From: Rufibacter radiotolerans
GTDB taxonomy: Bacteria > Bacteroidota > Bacteroidia > Cytophagales > Hymenobacteraceae
Length of the DNA stretch: 64,000 nt
Reading direction: 5' to 3'
NCBI RefSeq assembly: GCF_001078055.1
Contig: NZ_CP010777.1
Coordinates: forward strand, 1,572,408-1,636,407
Within the stretch, counting starts at the first letter, position 1. Every line of letters begins with the position of its first letter. Of this stretch, positions 53,716-63,309 are shown piece after piece. The notes under the pieces were generated by a model, which ran no database searches, was not told where the DNA came from, and worked only from the letters and a program-made list of their open reading frames with translations. Made by a program: the position numbers and the translations under genes.

Positions 53716-55144
53716 GAATCGGTTCCCCAAACAGGGTGCCTACAGAACAGTGGGTGATGAGCACGTTCACGTAATCGCCTTTCTGATAATCCATTTTAGG
53801 GATAATGACCATTCTGTTTTTGTCATCGCGGCCGCTCAGCATTTCTTGGGAGCGCTTGGAGAAGCCTTCCAGCAACACCTTTTGCACAGTACCTACCGTC
53901 TTCTCATTCCGGATAAGCGAGTAATGACGTTGTAAGTCAATGACTTCCTGCAGGCGGCGCTTTTTCACTTCCAGCGGGATGTCATCCTCTAACTTGCGAG
54001 CCGCCAGGGTGCCGGGTCGCTCAGAGTAGAAGAACATATAGGCATAGTCATACTGCACGTAGTCAATGAGGGTCAACGTGTCTTTATGCTCTTCCTCGGT
54101 CTCGGTGCAGAAGCCAGAGATCATGTCTGTGGAGATAGCGCACTCGTCGCCCAAAATTCTCCTGATAGCGTCTACGCGGTCTATGTACCAGGCACGGTCA
54201 TAGGTGCGGTTCATCAAATCCAGCACGCGGGAGTTTCCGCTTTGGGCAGGTAGGTGAATGTATTTGCAGATGTTGTCGTACTTCTTGATGGTGTACAGCA
54301 CTTCATCTGTGATGTCTTTGGGGTGGGAGGTAGAGAACCGCACGCGCAGATCAGGGGAGATCAAAGCTACTTTTTCCAGCAGTTGGGCGAAGTTCACTTT
54401 CTCGGTACCGTCTTCAGAGGCCCACTTGTAGGAGTCTACGTTTTGGCCCAACAGCGTTACTTCTTTGTAGCCCTGGCTGACCAATTCCTGCGCCTCGCGC
54501 ACAATGGAGTGCGCATCACGGCTGCGCTCGCGCCCGCGGGTGAAGGGTACCACGCAGAAAGAGCACATGTTGTCACAGCCCCGCATGATAGAAACGAAGG
54601 CGCTCACGCCGTTGCTGTTCAGCCTGATGGGGTTAATGTCAGCGTAGGTTTCCTCCCGGGAAAGCAGCACGTTCACGGCTTTGTGGCCGCCTTCCACTTC
54701 ACTGATCAAGGAGGGAAGGTCGCGGTAGGCATCGGGGCCCACCACCAGGTCCACCATTTTCTCCTCTTCCAGCAGGTTCTTTTTCAAACGCTCAGCCATG
54801 CAGCCCAGGACGCCCACTATCAGGCCAGGGCGCTTTTTCTTCATATGTTGGAGTTGCAGCAACCGGTGGCGGACAGTTGTTTCAGCCTTTTCCCTGATGG
54901 AGCAGGTGTTCAGCAACACCAGGTCGGCGTTCTTTACATCTGAGGTAGTGTCAAAACCGGCCTCAAATAAGATAGAGGAGACGATCTCACTGTCTGAGAA
55001 GTTCATCTGACAGCCGTAGCTCTCAATATACAGCTTCCGTTGACGGCCGGTGTTGGTGTCTACGGTCACTTTGGTATCGCATGCGGCGGCTTCTTCGGGC
55101 GTGCGGTTATCTATGAAATCTAAATCCAGAATGGGTGCGTGCAT
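53711..55144 (-). CDS. miaB: tRNA-2-methylthio-N6-dimethylallyladenosine synthase
   Basis: 477 residues. UPF0004 domain with YGCQMN, the radical-SAM cluster CDNMCSFC (CxxxCxxC) and a TRAM domain at the end. It adds a methylthio group to i6A37 of tRNA. First gene of the conserved block miaB, sigma-54 activator, lptE, TPR gene, secG. MiaE, which hydroxylates the same nucleotide, is encoded at 62663. Confidence 0.97.
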   Translation of the reverse strand: MHAPILDLDFIDNRTPEEAAACDTKVTVDTNTGRQRKLYIESYGCQMNFSDSEIVSSILFEAGFDTTSDVKNADLVLLNTCSIREKAETTVRHRLLQLQHMKKKRPGLIVGVLGCMAERLKKNLLEEEKMVDLVVGPDAYRDLPSLISEVEGGHKAVNVLLSREETYADINPIRLNSNGVSAFVSIMRGCDNMCSFCVVPFTRGRERSRDAHSIVREAQELVSQGYKEVTLLGQNVDSYKWASEDGTEKVNFAQLLEKVALISPDLRVRFSTSHPKDITDEVLYTIKKYDNICKYIHLPAQSGNSRVLDLMNRTYDRAWYIDRVDAIRRILGDECAISTDMISGFCTETEEEHKDTLTLIDYVQYDYAYMFFYSERPGTLAARKLEDDIPLEVKKRRLQEVIDLQRHYSLIRNEKTVGTVQKVLLEGFSKRSQEMLSGRDDKNRMVIIPKMDYQKGDYVNVLITHCSVGTLFGEPIL

Positions 55145-55162
55145 AACATCTCATCAAAGGGG

Positions 55163-55170
55163 CAAAGATA
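55163..55170 (-). promoter_or_regulatory. putative -7 element for miaB
   Basis: TATCTTTG on the minus strand, 19 bp before the miaB ATG; a short leader of about a dozen bases would result. Confidence 0.5.
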
Positions 55171-55218
55171 CGGCTTTTTGAGGTATTATGACAGAATGGC
55201 AGATGATTTTTAACGAAG

Positions 55219-55248
55219 AAGGGCCTGTCTATTGAAAGACAGGCCCTT
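55219..55248 (-). terminator. terminator of the lipoprotein gene at 55257
   Basis: AAGGGCCTGTCT / AGACAGGCCCTT stem with a six-base loop, ten bases past the stop. Confidence 0.82.
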
Positions 55249-55256
55249 GGGGGTGT

Positions 55257-55907
55257 TTAGTTGGTGGCTACTTCTGGTTTCTTGTTGACCCTTATCTTAA
55301 TAGGCCCACTGGAGGTTTCCCGTAGGCACAAAAGCCCGTAGGCAGTTTGGCCTGGGGCGATAGTTTTGGACAGAATACTTTTTCCGATGAATTCTTTCCG
55401 CATTTGAGTGTTAGCGGTTCCAGCTACTACCATGTTTCCAACGGCTATGAAAGGCCCGCTTGGGATAAAGGTGGAGTTAGTTGGCTTGCCTGTATAAGGG
55501 TCCACCTCCGTATAAAAGTTGAAATTTAGCAAGCTGTACAACAAATAAATAGGAACCGGCTGCTTGATGAGGGTGGCTGTCAGGTTGGGGTCTATAGGGT
55601 TTAGTTCTCGGTCACCCATGTAGAATCGGCAATCTTCCCCCACGTTGATCGGGGAAGCTGAGTTATTCTCAATTTTAACCCCTACCACTTTAATAGCGTT
55701 TTTTAACTCACGCTTTACGTATTTTTTGTTGCCCCGTAGTGCCAGCCCATCATACATATAGGAGAGACTGACCTGGTCCTGCAGGTTATTTTCTTTGTAA
55801 GAATAGGGAAGGGCTTCAGGCTTAATGGGGTGATAGGTAGAGGCACAACCAGATAAAAGGGGCAGCAACAAAATGCCACCCCATAGGCGATTAAAGGTTT
55901 TTTTCAT
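55257..55907 (-). CDS. lipoprotein of unknown function
   Basis: 216 residues. Lipobox LLSGC (Cys 21), then STYHPIKPEALPYSYKENNLQDQ in part. The middle (VVGVKIENNSASPINVGED) looks like an immunoglobulin-like fold of the kind that carries a DUF-type domain. A short hydrophobic stretch (PVPIYLLYSLLNF) could insert in or contact a membrane. I do not recognise the family. Monocistronic; the 228 bp upstream contain no other gene. Confidence 0.65.
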   Translation of the reverse strand: MKKTFNRLWGGILLLPLLSGCASTYHPIKPEALPYSYKENNLQDQVSLSYMYDGLALRGNKKYVKRELKNAIKVVGVKIENNSASPINVGEDCRFYMGDRELNPIDPNLTATLIKQPVPIYLLYSLLNFNFYTEVDPYTGKPTNSTFIPSGPFIAVGNMVVAGTANTQMRKEFIGKSILSKTIAPGQTAYGLLCLRETSSGPIKIRVNKKPEVATN

Positions 55908-56135
55908 TTAATGTGAGTTAATAAAGGGGTAGGATAGATTAGAGTATTGTAATGCTAAGATATTATCAATTTTAGAATATATGGAAAGCCTGGGTGGATT
56001 TTGGAGTAAAAATTATTCAATTATCAAAAAGGAGAATTGGGAGGGATAACCTTGGAGAGAACGTTACTAAGCAAAGCTTAGGAAACCGCTTTCTGGCAGA
56101 GGATCAACCCAGGGGAACCGGACAAGGGAAAGATA

Positions 56136-57512
56136 TCAGGAGACAAAGGAAGGATTCTCCAGCACCTGCGTGATGGCGGCGGCTTTCAAAAGGCATTCCT
56201 GGTACTCTTGCTCCGGGTCTGAGTCATAAGTGATGGCGCTGCCTACCTCAAAGGAAAGGTATTGGGTTTGCGCATTGTATTGTAAGCTCCGAATGACCAC
56301 GTTGAAATCAAAATCGCCGTTGGGCATAAAATAGCCCAGGGAACCCGAGTACAGGCCTCTTTTGATTTTCTCGTACTGCTCAATCAGTTCCAGGGCCCTG
56401 ATCTTGGGTGCGCCCGTCATGCTGCCCATGGGAAAGGCGGCCTTGATAACTTCCAACGCGCCAACTTTTATTGGTAACTCCCCGGTGACCGTAGAGATCA
56501 TCTGCCAGACAAACTTAAACGGGTACAGCCCGAAAAACTCTTCCACCTGCACGCTGCCGGTAACGGCCACCCGGTTCAGGTCATTCCGGACCAGGTCCAC
56601 GATCATCATGTTTTCGGCGCGTTCCTTTTCGCTGGCAGCCAGCGCAGCCCTTTGCTGGTTGTCCTGTTCTAGAGTGGTGCCTCGTTTAATGGTGCCTTTA
56701 ATAGGCTGGGAGACCAGCAACTGTCCTTCCTTTTTCAAAAAACGCTCGGGGCTGGCGCACAGCAGGTATCGATGGTTTAGTTTCAGGAAACCGGCAAAAG
56801 GCGTGGGCGAGGCTTCGTTGAGGCGCCAGAATAAGGGGAGCGGATTCAGGACAACGACCTCGGCATAAAACTCCTGGCAGTAGTTGACCTCATACACGTC
56901 TCCTTCCAGAATGTGCTGGCGTAGGTTCTCCACCGTTTTCAGGTATTCTTCCTTTGGTACCCGGGCTTTTGTTTTGAGGCTGTTTTTAGAAAAACAGGCC
57001 GAAAACGGCATACCCCCAATTTCACGGGCAATCACCACCGGGTCTGCGGTGAAAGAATTAATGGTGACGTAGCTTTCTTCCCAGGCCAACCAGATCTCAG
57101 GCCGGAAAAAGTAAAGCTCAGGAAAGCCTATTTGGTCTGGGTGCTGGCTGTGCAGTTGCTCCAGGCCATTCTTTAGATCATAGGTGAGAAAACCCAAGAG
57201 GGGGGCAACGGTATTGGCTTCCAAAATCTGCTCCAGTTCCTGCCAGGTAGTAGCTATGTCCAAGCCTTGCATGCCCGTACTTTTCTTGCGCATGCCCAAT
57301 AGGTTATGAAAAGATCCATGCCTGTAGGAAATGCCGTTAGGTTCATAATAGGCGACCGCTTCATTCTCTGCCGTTGCCCACGCCAGCGCTTGCTGTTTCC
57401 ATTGCTGTACCGGAACAGGTAAGTCAGAGAAAGGCAAGGTAAGCTGCTGCATAAAGCGGATAGAAGTCTGTGAATTGGTGGGCAAAGATAAGCAGTTCTG
57501 AGCGGTTGCCAT
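56136..57512 (-). CDS. pabB: aminodeoxychorismate synthase component I family
   Basis: 458 residues of the anthranilate/PABA synthase chorismate-binding family. QPIKGTIKRGTT, the NLMIVDLVRNDL-type segment (MMIVDLVRNDLNRV), GSMTGAPKIRALE and SGSLGYF are in place. The family cannot be split from TrpE with certainty, but the short N-terminal part and lone location favour PabB. Start at 57512 is the longest; Met 21 (57452) is equally possible. Residues about 169-181 (FSACFSKNSLKTK) are encoded by an inserted palindromic repeat, in the linker before the catalytic domain. Confidence 0.88.
   Translation of the reverse strand: MATAQNCLSLPTNSQTSIRFMQQLTLPFSDLPVPVQQWKQQALAWATAENEAVAYYEPNGISYRHGSFHNLLGMRKKSTGMQGLDIATTWQELEQILEANTVAPLLGFLTYDLKNGLEQLHSQHPDQIGFPELYFFRPEIWLAWEESYVTINSFTADPVVIAREIGGMPFSACFSKNSLKTKARVPKEEYLKTVENLRQHILEGDVYEVNYCQEFYAEVVVLNPLPLFWRLNEASPTPFAGFLKLNHRYLLCASPERFLKKEGQLLVSQPIKGTIKRGTTLEQDNQQRAALAASEKERAENMMIVDLVRNDLNRVAVTGSVQVEEFFGLYPFKFVWQMISTVTGELPIKVGALEVIKAAFPMGSMTGAPKIRALELIEQYEKIKRGLYSGSLGYFMPNGDFDFNVVIRSLQYNAQTQYLSFEVGSAITYDSDPEQEYQECLLKAAAITQVLENPSFVS
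56971..57007. repeat. dispersed palindromic repeat inside pabB
   Basis: GTTTTGAGGCTGTTTTT, then AGAAAAACAGGCCGAAAACG (14 of 17 arm positions pair). In frame on the minus strand it encodes PFSACFSKNSLKT without a stop. Confidence 0.85.
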
Positions 57513-57528
57513 GTTTTCCAGTGGGTTT

Positions 57529-57570
57529 CCTGTTTTGGGCCTGTTTTCCAGAAAACAGGCCCAAAACAGG
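57529..57570. repeat. dispersed palindromic repeat, perfect 20-bp arms
   Basis: CCTGTTTTGGGCCTGTTTTC, centre CA, then the exact complement. It is the most symmetrical copy, 17 bp upstream of the pabB start, in the gap from the zinc-ribbon gene. Confidence 0.95.
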
Positions 57571-57640
57571 TTTGACCTTTCAAGTAAGCCGCGGCTTTCC
57601 TAAATGACGATAGCGTATAATTGAAAAGGCATCCACAAAA

Positions 57641-57666
57641 AAAAGGATGGCGCTAGCCATCCTTTT
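57641..57666 (-). terminator. terminator of the nif3/zinc-ribbon transcript
   Basis: AAAAGGATGGC / GCCATCCTTTT stem with a long T-run on the minus strand. Confidence 0.87.
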
Positions 57667-57693
57667 CCAAATATAAAAAACTGTCGGTCTGTT

Positions 57694-58428
57694 TTACACG
57701 ATTACCTTAAGCTCCACATCGGCCAGGATACGGCCGCAGTGTTCGCAAACGGTGATTTTCTTTTTAGAGGCAATGTCTGACTGGCGCTGAGGGGGAACGG
57801 TGTTGAAACATCCTCCGCAGGCGTCACGCTTCACGGTAACAACGGCCAGGCCGTTGCGCACGTTTTTCCGGATCCGGTTGTAGGCAAACAGAAGGCGGTC
57901 TTCAATGTGGGAAATGGCTTCCTGCTTCTGCTCGTTGAGTTTGCGCTCGTCTTCCTCGCTTTCGCCCACCATTACCTGCAGTTCGCTGTTTTTGGTGTTA
58001 AGGTCTTTCTGACGCTCTTCCAGACGGTTTTTGGTGTCCTGGATATCAGCGATCTTCTGCTCAATCTGGTAGTTGGCTTCGCGGATCTTCTTCTCGTTGA
58101 TCTGGATCTCCAGTTTCTGAAGCTCCACCTCTTTGGTGATGGCGTCAAACTCGCGGTTGTTGCGTACGTTCTCCTGCTGCTCCTCGTATTTCTTGATCAG
58201 CTTCTCAGCGTCTTTGATACCTTGCTTGCGGTTGGCAATAGACTGCTGAAGCTCAGCGATCTCCTCATCAAATTTGCTCACGCGTACTTGGTAGCCGGCA
58301 ATCTCATCTTCCAGGTCACGAACCTCTTCGGGTAGGTCGCCTCTAACTTGTAGAATTTGGTCTAATTGAGAATCTAAGCTCTGAAGTCTTAGAAGTGCGT
58401 CTAACTTACTTGCTACAGTACTTTCCAT
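57694..58428 (-). CDS. coiled-coil protein with C4 zinc ribbon (DUF164/CT398 type)
   Basis: 244 residues. A long antiparallel coiled coil spans about 10-175, then a zinc ribbon with CGGCFN (about 202-207) and CEHCGRIL (about 226-233). This is the CT398-like family, whose members bind RNA polymerase or flagellar partners in other phyla. It is always near nif3 in many bacteria; here the two genes are six bases apart. Role unknown. Confidence 0.9.
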   Translation of the reverse strand: MESTVASKLDALLRLQSLDSQLDQILQVRGDLPEEVRDLEDEIAGYQVRVSKFDEEIAELQQSIANRKQGIKDAEKLIKKYEEQQENVRNNREFDAITKEVELQKLEIQINEKKIREANYQIEQKIADIQDTKNRLEERQKDLNTKNSELQVMVGESEEDERKLNEQKQEAISHIEDRLLFAYNRIRKNVRNGLAVVTVKRDACGGCFNTVPPQRQSDIASKKKITVCEHCGRILADVELKVIV

Positions 58429-58434
58429 GGATAT

Positions 58435-59532
58435 TTAGCTGTGTCTAACGGGATTTGTATTGGTGTATGACAAATCGACTGCAAAATTAGCAAAAGATTT
58501 TGTAAGTATATCATAAAAAAGCTCCTTCGTGTAAACTTCGCTTTCATAATGACCTACGTCTACCAGCGCCATTTGAGCGTTGGCCTCAAAAAACTCGTGG
58601 TACTTCAAATCGGCGGTGAGGAAGACATCGGCGCCCGCCGCCTTGGCCTGCCTGATCAGGAAACTTCCGGCGCCCCCGCACACGGCCACGCGCTTAATGG
58701 GCTTCTGCGGCCAGGCCGTATGCCGGAAGGTATTGATCTTCAGGCGTTCTTTCAAGTGGTACAAGAAGGCATCTGTGTACAGGGGCTCCTCCAAGTCGCC
58801 TACCATGCCGGCACCTACTTCCTGGTTCTCATTTTGCAGGGCCACCAGGTAATGGGCCACTTCCTCATAGGGGTGGGCCTGCAGCAGGGCGCGCATGATC
58901 TGGGTCTGTTTATAGGCCGGGAAAACGACTTCAATCCTGTTTTCAATGGTTTCCTCGGTTTTGCCGGGCTCGCCAATGTGGGGATTGGCCTGCAGGTTGG
59001 GCGTAAATCTTCCGGTGCCGGTAATCCTGAAACTGCAGTCTGAGTAATCACCTATCTGTCCGGCCCCGGCTTTGTGCAGCGCCGCCAACACCTTTTCGGT
59101 GTCTTCCAGAGGCACGTAGGTTTCCAGCTTGGCCAGAGTTCCGGTTTTAGGGGCCAGCACTTTGGTGTTGATGATGCCTAGTTTCTCGCAGAGCTTGGCA
59201 TTGACCCCGTTGTGCACGTGGTCCAGGTTGGTATGGCAGGCGAAGATGGCTATTTTGTGTTCCAGGGCCTTGAGCAATATGCGCTCCACCGGGGTTTTGC
59301 CGGTGAGGCTTTTCAAGGGCTTGAAGATGACCGGGTGGTGAGCCACGATCAGGTTGCAGCCACGGTCCACGGCTTCCAGCACTACTTCCAGGGTACAGTC
59401 AAGGGTTACCAACACCCGGGTGACGGTGGCTTCGGGGTCACCCACCTGGAGCAGGGCGTTGTCATAAGATTCCTGATAGGCAGGGGGGGCGTACCGCTCC
59501 AGTTCCTGTACCACTTCTTTTATCTTTGTCAT
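58435..59532 (-). CDS. Nif3-like dinuclear metal-centre protein
   Basis: 365 residues of the long YqfO-type (with the CutA-like insert, about 125-235). Metal ligands: AHHP (about 65), CHTNLDH (about 98-104) and VDVGHYESE near the end. Often listed as GTP cyclohydrolase 1 type 2, but the enzyme activity is unproven in most members. Operon with the zinc-ribbon gene. It is divergent from lpxK. Confidence 0.92.
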   Translation of the reverse strand: MTKIKEVVQELERYAPPAYQESYDNALLQVGDPEATVTRVLVTLDCTLEVVLEAVDRGCNLIVAHHPVIFKPLKSLTGKTPVERILLKALEHKIAIFACHTNLDHVHNGVNAKLCEKLGIINTKVLAPKTGTLAKLETYVPLEDTEKVLAALHKAGAGQIGDYSDCSFRITGTGRFTPNLQANPHIGEPGKTEETIENRIEVVFPAYKQTQIMRALLQAHPYEEVAHYLVALQNENQEVGAGMVGDLEEPLYTDAFLYHLKERLKINTFRHTAWPQKPIKRVAVCGGAGSFLIRQAKAAGADVFLTADLKYHEFFEANAQMALVDVGHYESEVYTKELFYDILTKSFANFAVDLSYTNTNPVRHS

Positions 59533-59578
59533 TCTGTAGGTTTGAGGCCAATCCGCGCAAAGAAAGTTAAAATTCGGT

Positions 59579-59586
59579 TACTTTTG
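59579..59586 (+). promoter_or_regulatory. putative -7 element for lpxK, giving a leaderless transcript
   Basis: TACTTTTG (TAnnTTTG) ends six bases before the ATG at 59593, so the transcript would start at or next to the start codon. No -33 TTG at the right spacing. Confidence 0.45.
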
Positions 59587-59592
59587 CAGGTA

Positions 59593-60663
59593 ATGGCCCC
59601 TCTATTGTCCTCTCTTAGCTATCTGTTGCTGCCGTTTGCCTGGCTGTACGGGGCCCTGGTGCGCCTGCGGAATCTTTTATACGATTGGGAGGTGTTTGCG
59701 GTCTACCGAGCGCCCATACCCGTTCTCTGCGTGGGAAACCTGAGCGTGGGCGGTACCGGCAAGACCCCGCAGGTAGAATACCTGGCCCGCCTGCTACAAC
59801 CCCGGCGCATAGCCATCTTATCACGCGGCTACAAACGGGCCACCAAAGGCTTTGTGCTGGCCAATGCCCAGGCCACTGCCGCTACGTTAGGCGATGAGCC
59901 TTTTCAGTACACCCAAAACCTGCCCGAGGTGGTAGTGGCGGTGTGTGAGAAAAGGGCCGAGGGTATCCAACGGCTGCTGCAACTGTACCCAGACCTGGAT
60001 CTGATCCTGCTGGATGACGCCTTTCAGCACCGCCCCGTGAAGGCCTCTTTCTATTTACTGCTCACCGATTTTAACCGGCTTTTCACCCAGGACCATCTAT
60101 TACCTATGGGGAGATTACGCGAGCCCCGGTCCGGCGCCCACCGGGCCCATGCGGTCGTCATCACCAAATGCCCTAATACCATATCCCAGGAAGAGCAACT
60201 TGCTTTAGTAGCACAGGTCCAGAAATACACCACCGCTGGTACCCCGGTTTTCTTTTCAAGGATTGTGTATGCCCCGGCCGTACCGTTAGGGCCAGAAGCA
60301 GCGTTAGGGAAAAAACTGGTCTTAGTAACAGGAATTGCCAATGCGCGGCCCTTGGTCAAACACCTGCAGGAAAGCGGCCACACTATTTTGCAGCATTTTG
60401 AGTGGGCAGACCATGCCGAAGTGACCCCCGACCGCGTAGGAGAGGTAATAGGGTTTTACCAGCAACTGCAGGACCCAGAAGTGAGTATTCTAATGACACA
60501 GAAAGACGCCGTGAAATGGCAGCAGCCAGAGCTGGAACCGCTGTGGCAGCAAGCGCCCGTTTTCTATATGCCGGTAGGTAATGCCTTTGCCCCACAGGAA
60601 CCTTCGTTTGATGACGTGATCAGGCAGGAGGTGGCGCGATGGGGATCAGATATTAATTCTTAA
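59593..60663 (+). CDS. lpxK: tetraacyldisaccharide 4'-kinase
   Basis: 356 residues from ATG 59593; the much longer in-frame extension to 59212 runs antisense through nif3 and is rejected. The N-terminal membrane anchor [19 protein letters not shown] precedes P-loop SVGGTGKTP (about 53-61) and the LLDDAFQHR motif. It phosphorylates the 4' position of lipid A precursor at the inner membrane. With lptE and the porins it marks this as an envelope-rich segment. Confidence 0.95.
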   Translation: MAPLLSSLSYLLLPFAWLYGALVRLRNLLYDWEVFAVYRAPIPVLCVGNLSVGGTGKTPQVEYLARLLQPRRIAILSRGYKRATKGFVLANAQATAATLGDEPFQYTQNLPEVVVAVCEKRAEGIQRLLQLYPDLDLILLDDAFQHRPVKASFYLLLTDFNRLFTQDHLLPMGRLREPRSGAHRAHAVVITKCPNTISQEEQLALVAQVQKYTTAGTPVFFSRIVYAPAVPLGPEAALGKKLVLVTGIANARPLVKHLQESGHTILQHFEWADHAEVTPDRVGEVIGFYQQLQDPEVSILMTQKDAVKWQQPELEPLWQQAPVFYMPVGNAFAPQEPSFDDVIRQEVARWGSDINS

Positions 60664-60671
60664 TTTTGGAC

Positions 60672-62612
60672 GTGAATTACAAAAAGCTCCTTTCTGCGGT
60701 CGTTATTATCTGGCTGGGCACCTCTCTGCTGACCCAGGCGCAGGTCCTGAACGACTCTACCAAATCCGTGTATGGATCTGCTACCACCATGGTCTTGTAT
60801 GAGGCCGATATTTTTAAAGGCAACCTGACGCCCAGCCGAATAGACACCTCTATTACCAATTTGCATAGCCTGCGGCACTGGTACTATGACTCTACCCTGC
60901 AGCAAGATTTGGGGAACGTGGGCACCGCCTCACAACCCCTTTTCTGGCAGATGCCTACCATTCTGGGGAATCGCCTGGGGCGGAATGCCTTTGATGTGTA
61001 TGCCGTAAACCCTAAGACCATTGCCTATTATGATACCAAATCGCCGCACACGTTTTTGAACTACGTGCAGGGTACCCTGGGCGAGTCTATCTTCCGGACC
61101 AAACATACCCGTAATATCAAATCAAACTGGAACGTGGGCGTGGGGTATGAACGGGTAGGGAGTGAACGGCAGATAGGCTCTATTGGTGGGCGGTTAGACG
61201 GGCTGGTGAGCCACTACGGGTTGCAGGCCTTTACTCATTACTTTAGTAAGAATGAGCGCTACCGGTTAATGGCCAACTACAGCCAGACCAGTCATGAGCA
61301 AATTGAATTGGGCGGCATAAGCCCCGAACCCGGTGATACCCGCGACAGTCTTTTTGAATACAAGTCTGAGGCGGTGCGGCTGAACAAGGCAGCATCAAAT
61401 GAAAAGCGCTACAACTTCCATGCTACCCAATGGTACAAATTGCTGGGGTCCGGTTTGCAGCTCTACTATACCCTGGATGTGAACACCCAGCATAATGAAT
61501 TCTCAGATGAAGCCTTGCCCTACAGTTCCTCTGAAGATTCTAAACCTCAGCTAATATTCTACCCCAGAGCTCTCCTTGACACAGCCCAAACCAAAGATGA
61601 ATCGTACTTCCGGCAGATAGAAAACACGTTTGGGGTGATGGGCAGCGGAAAGCTATTTGTCTACCGGGCTTATGCCAAACGCCGCGACGGAGACTATAAG
61701 CTAGACGCAAGAGGCGCCCGTCAGGTAACCGAAGGTGGAATTCCCAACCGGGTGTATTACCAGAAACAGGAAAACCGCACCATCGCGGATAATTTTATTG
61801 GCGGCGAGGCCCAATTCAGGCTGAAGAACGATATCTACGTGACCACTGATGCCGAGTTCCAGTTAGGAGGCGGTGATTACCGGTTGAATGCTCAGGCCCG
61901 CCTGAAGTACCTGACCGTGCGCCAAACCAGAACCTCGTATTCGCCCACCTTACTGCAACGAGTGTATATCAGTAACCATTTTGAGTGGTTCAACTCTTTT
62001 GAGAACACCCAGGCCACCCAAACCGCTGCCACCCTGGAAGCCGGCATTAAAAACCACTACCTGGTAGCCCAACTCCAATATACCAATCTGCAAAACTACG
62101 TTTACTATCAGGATTCTGTCGGCAATAGGTTCGCGGAGCCCGTTCAAACCTCAGACGGCCTTAATCTGATTCAGGGCAGTGTACGCTATAAATTCAACGT
62201 GAAGGCGTTTGTGTTGGACAACACGGTCTATTACAATAAAGTAAGTGGCCCAGACGTGATCCGGATGCCAGAATGGTACGTGAACTCGAAGGCGTACTTG
62301 CAAGGCCCCATGTTCAAGAATGCCATTAACGTACAGGCTGGAGTAGAAATGAACTGGCACTCCACGTATCTAGCCGATGGCTATATGCCGGTGACCCAGC
62401 AGTTCCATTTGCAGAATGCCTTCCAGGTGGACCGGTACCCCACATTAGACGTGTTCCTGAACACCGACATCAAAACCATCAACATCTTCCTGAAGGCCAG
62501 CAACCTGAACACCGTGATCAGTGGTTGGGAGCAGGGCTATTTCACTACGCCTTATTACCCGGCCAACCCGTTCAGTTTCATCTTCGGGTTGCGCTGGAAC
62601 TTCTATGATTAA
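60672..62612 (+). CDS. putative porin (Porin_10-type outer membrane beta-barrel)
   Basis: 646 residues from the GTG at 60672; a TTG two codons earlier (60666) is the alternative. Signal peptide ends LLTQAQ. A long array of amphipathic strands ends in FIFGLRWNFYD, with the aromatic C-terminal residue pattern needed for Bam insertion. The family is the large putative porin found throughout Bacteroidota, solute unknown. It begins only 8 bases after lpxK. Confidence 0.85.
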   Translation: MNYKKLLSAVVIIWLGTSLLTQAQVLNDSTKSVYGSATTMVLYEADIFKGNLTPSRIDTSITNLHSLRHWYYDSTLQQDLGNVGTASQPLFWQMPTILGNRLGRNAFDVYAVNPKTIAYYDTKSPHTFLNYVQGTLGESIFRTKHTRNIKSNWNVGVGYERVGSERQIGSIGGRLDGLVSHYGLQAFTHYFSKNERYRLMANYSQTSHEQIELGGISPEPGDTRDSLFEYKSEAVRLNKAASNEKRYNFHATQWYKLLGSGLQLYYTLDVNTQHNEFSDEALPYSSSEDSKPQLIFYPRALLDTAQTKDESYFRQIENTFGVMGSGKLFVYRAYAKRRDGDYKLDARGARQVTEGGIPNRVYYQKQENRTIADNFIGGEAQFRLKNDIYVTTDAEFQLGGGDYRLNAQARLKYLTVRQTRTSYSPTLLQRVYISNHFEWFNSFENTQATQTAATLEAGIKNHYLVAQLQYTNLQNYVYYQDSVGNRFAEPVQTSDGLNLIQGSVRYKFNVKAFVLDNTVYYNKVSGPDVIRMPEWYVNSKAYLQGPMFKNAINVQAGVEMNWHSTYLADGYMPVTQQFHLQNAFQVDRYPTLDVFLNTDIKTINIFLKASNLNTVISGWEQGYFTTPYYPANPFSFIFGLRWNFYD

Positions 62613-62662
62613 TTTTTCATAAGTTTCGTACCCCAGCATCTTTCCATCCCAACTTTCCTTAC

Positions 62663-63256
62663 GTGGCAAAATCAATTCTTAAACTGCAGCTGCCCACAGA
62701 CCCGCGGTGGGTGAACATTGTAGAAATGAACATTGAGGATATTCTGGTGGACCATGCTTACTGTGAACAGAAAGCCGCGACTTCTGGCATTTCCCTTATT
62801 GTGAAGTACCCCGATAAAACCAAGCTGGTAGAGGAAATGACGGCCCTGGTAGCCGAGGAGTGGGGGCACTTTGAGCGGGTCATGGACGAGCTCAAGAAGC
62901 GAGGCTTCGGCCTGGGTCGTAACCGGCCCGATGAGTACGTGGTTAAGCTCAGCCAGCACATCAGAAAAGGCAATCTGCGGGAGCGCCAATTGATGGACCA
63001 CCTGCTGGTGAACGCCCTTATAGAGGCCCGCAGCTGCGAGCGCTTCAAGCTACTCTGGCAAAACCTGCAAGACGAGGGACTAAAGAAGTTCTACTATGAA
63101 CTGATGGTGTCTGAGGCTGCCCATTATGTGAGCTTTGTGAAGCTGGCCAAGGAATATATGCCCAAAGAAGTGGTAGATGCCCGCCTCAAAGAACTGCTGG
63201 AGATTGAAGCTGATATTATTGCTAACCTGGAACACCGACCAGACAGGGTTCATTAA
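62663..63256 (+). CDS. miaE: tRNA-(ms2io6A)-hydroxylase
   Basis: 197 residues with GTG start. Diiron ligands of MiaE in a ferritin-like bundle: DHAYCEQKAA, EEWGHFERV, IEARSCERF and SEAAHYVSF. It hydroxylates the isopentenyl group of ms2i6A37 using O2, the step after MiaB (53711). O2 dependence fits an aerobic lifestyle. Last gene in the porin direction, 50 bp after it. Confidence 0.93.
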   Translation: MAKSILKLQLPTDPRWVNIVEMNIEDILVDHAYCEQKAATSGISLIVKYPDKTKLVEEMTALVAEEWGHFERVMDELKKRGFGLGRNRPDEYVVKLSQHIRKGNLRERQLMDHLLVNALIEARSCERFKLLWQNLQDEGLKKFYYELMVSEAAHYVSFVKLAKEYMPKEVVDARLKELLEIEADIIANLEHRPDRVH

Positions 63257-63309
63257 TAAAGTTGTTGGTCGTTAATGGCTGATTGCTTCTATCATAAGGA
63301 GGAATAGTA

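Noticed and set aside
59212..59592. 127-residue N-terminal extension of LpxK
   Set aside because: It is antisense to nif3 and lies before the membrane anchor that begins LpxK proteins; a promoter-like element sits just ahead of the ATG at 59593.
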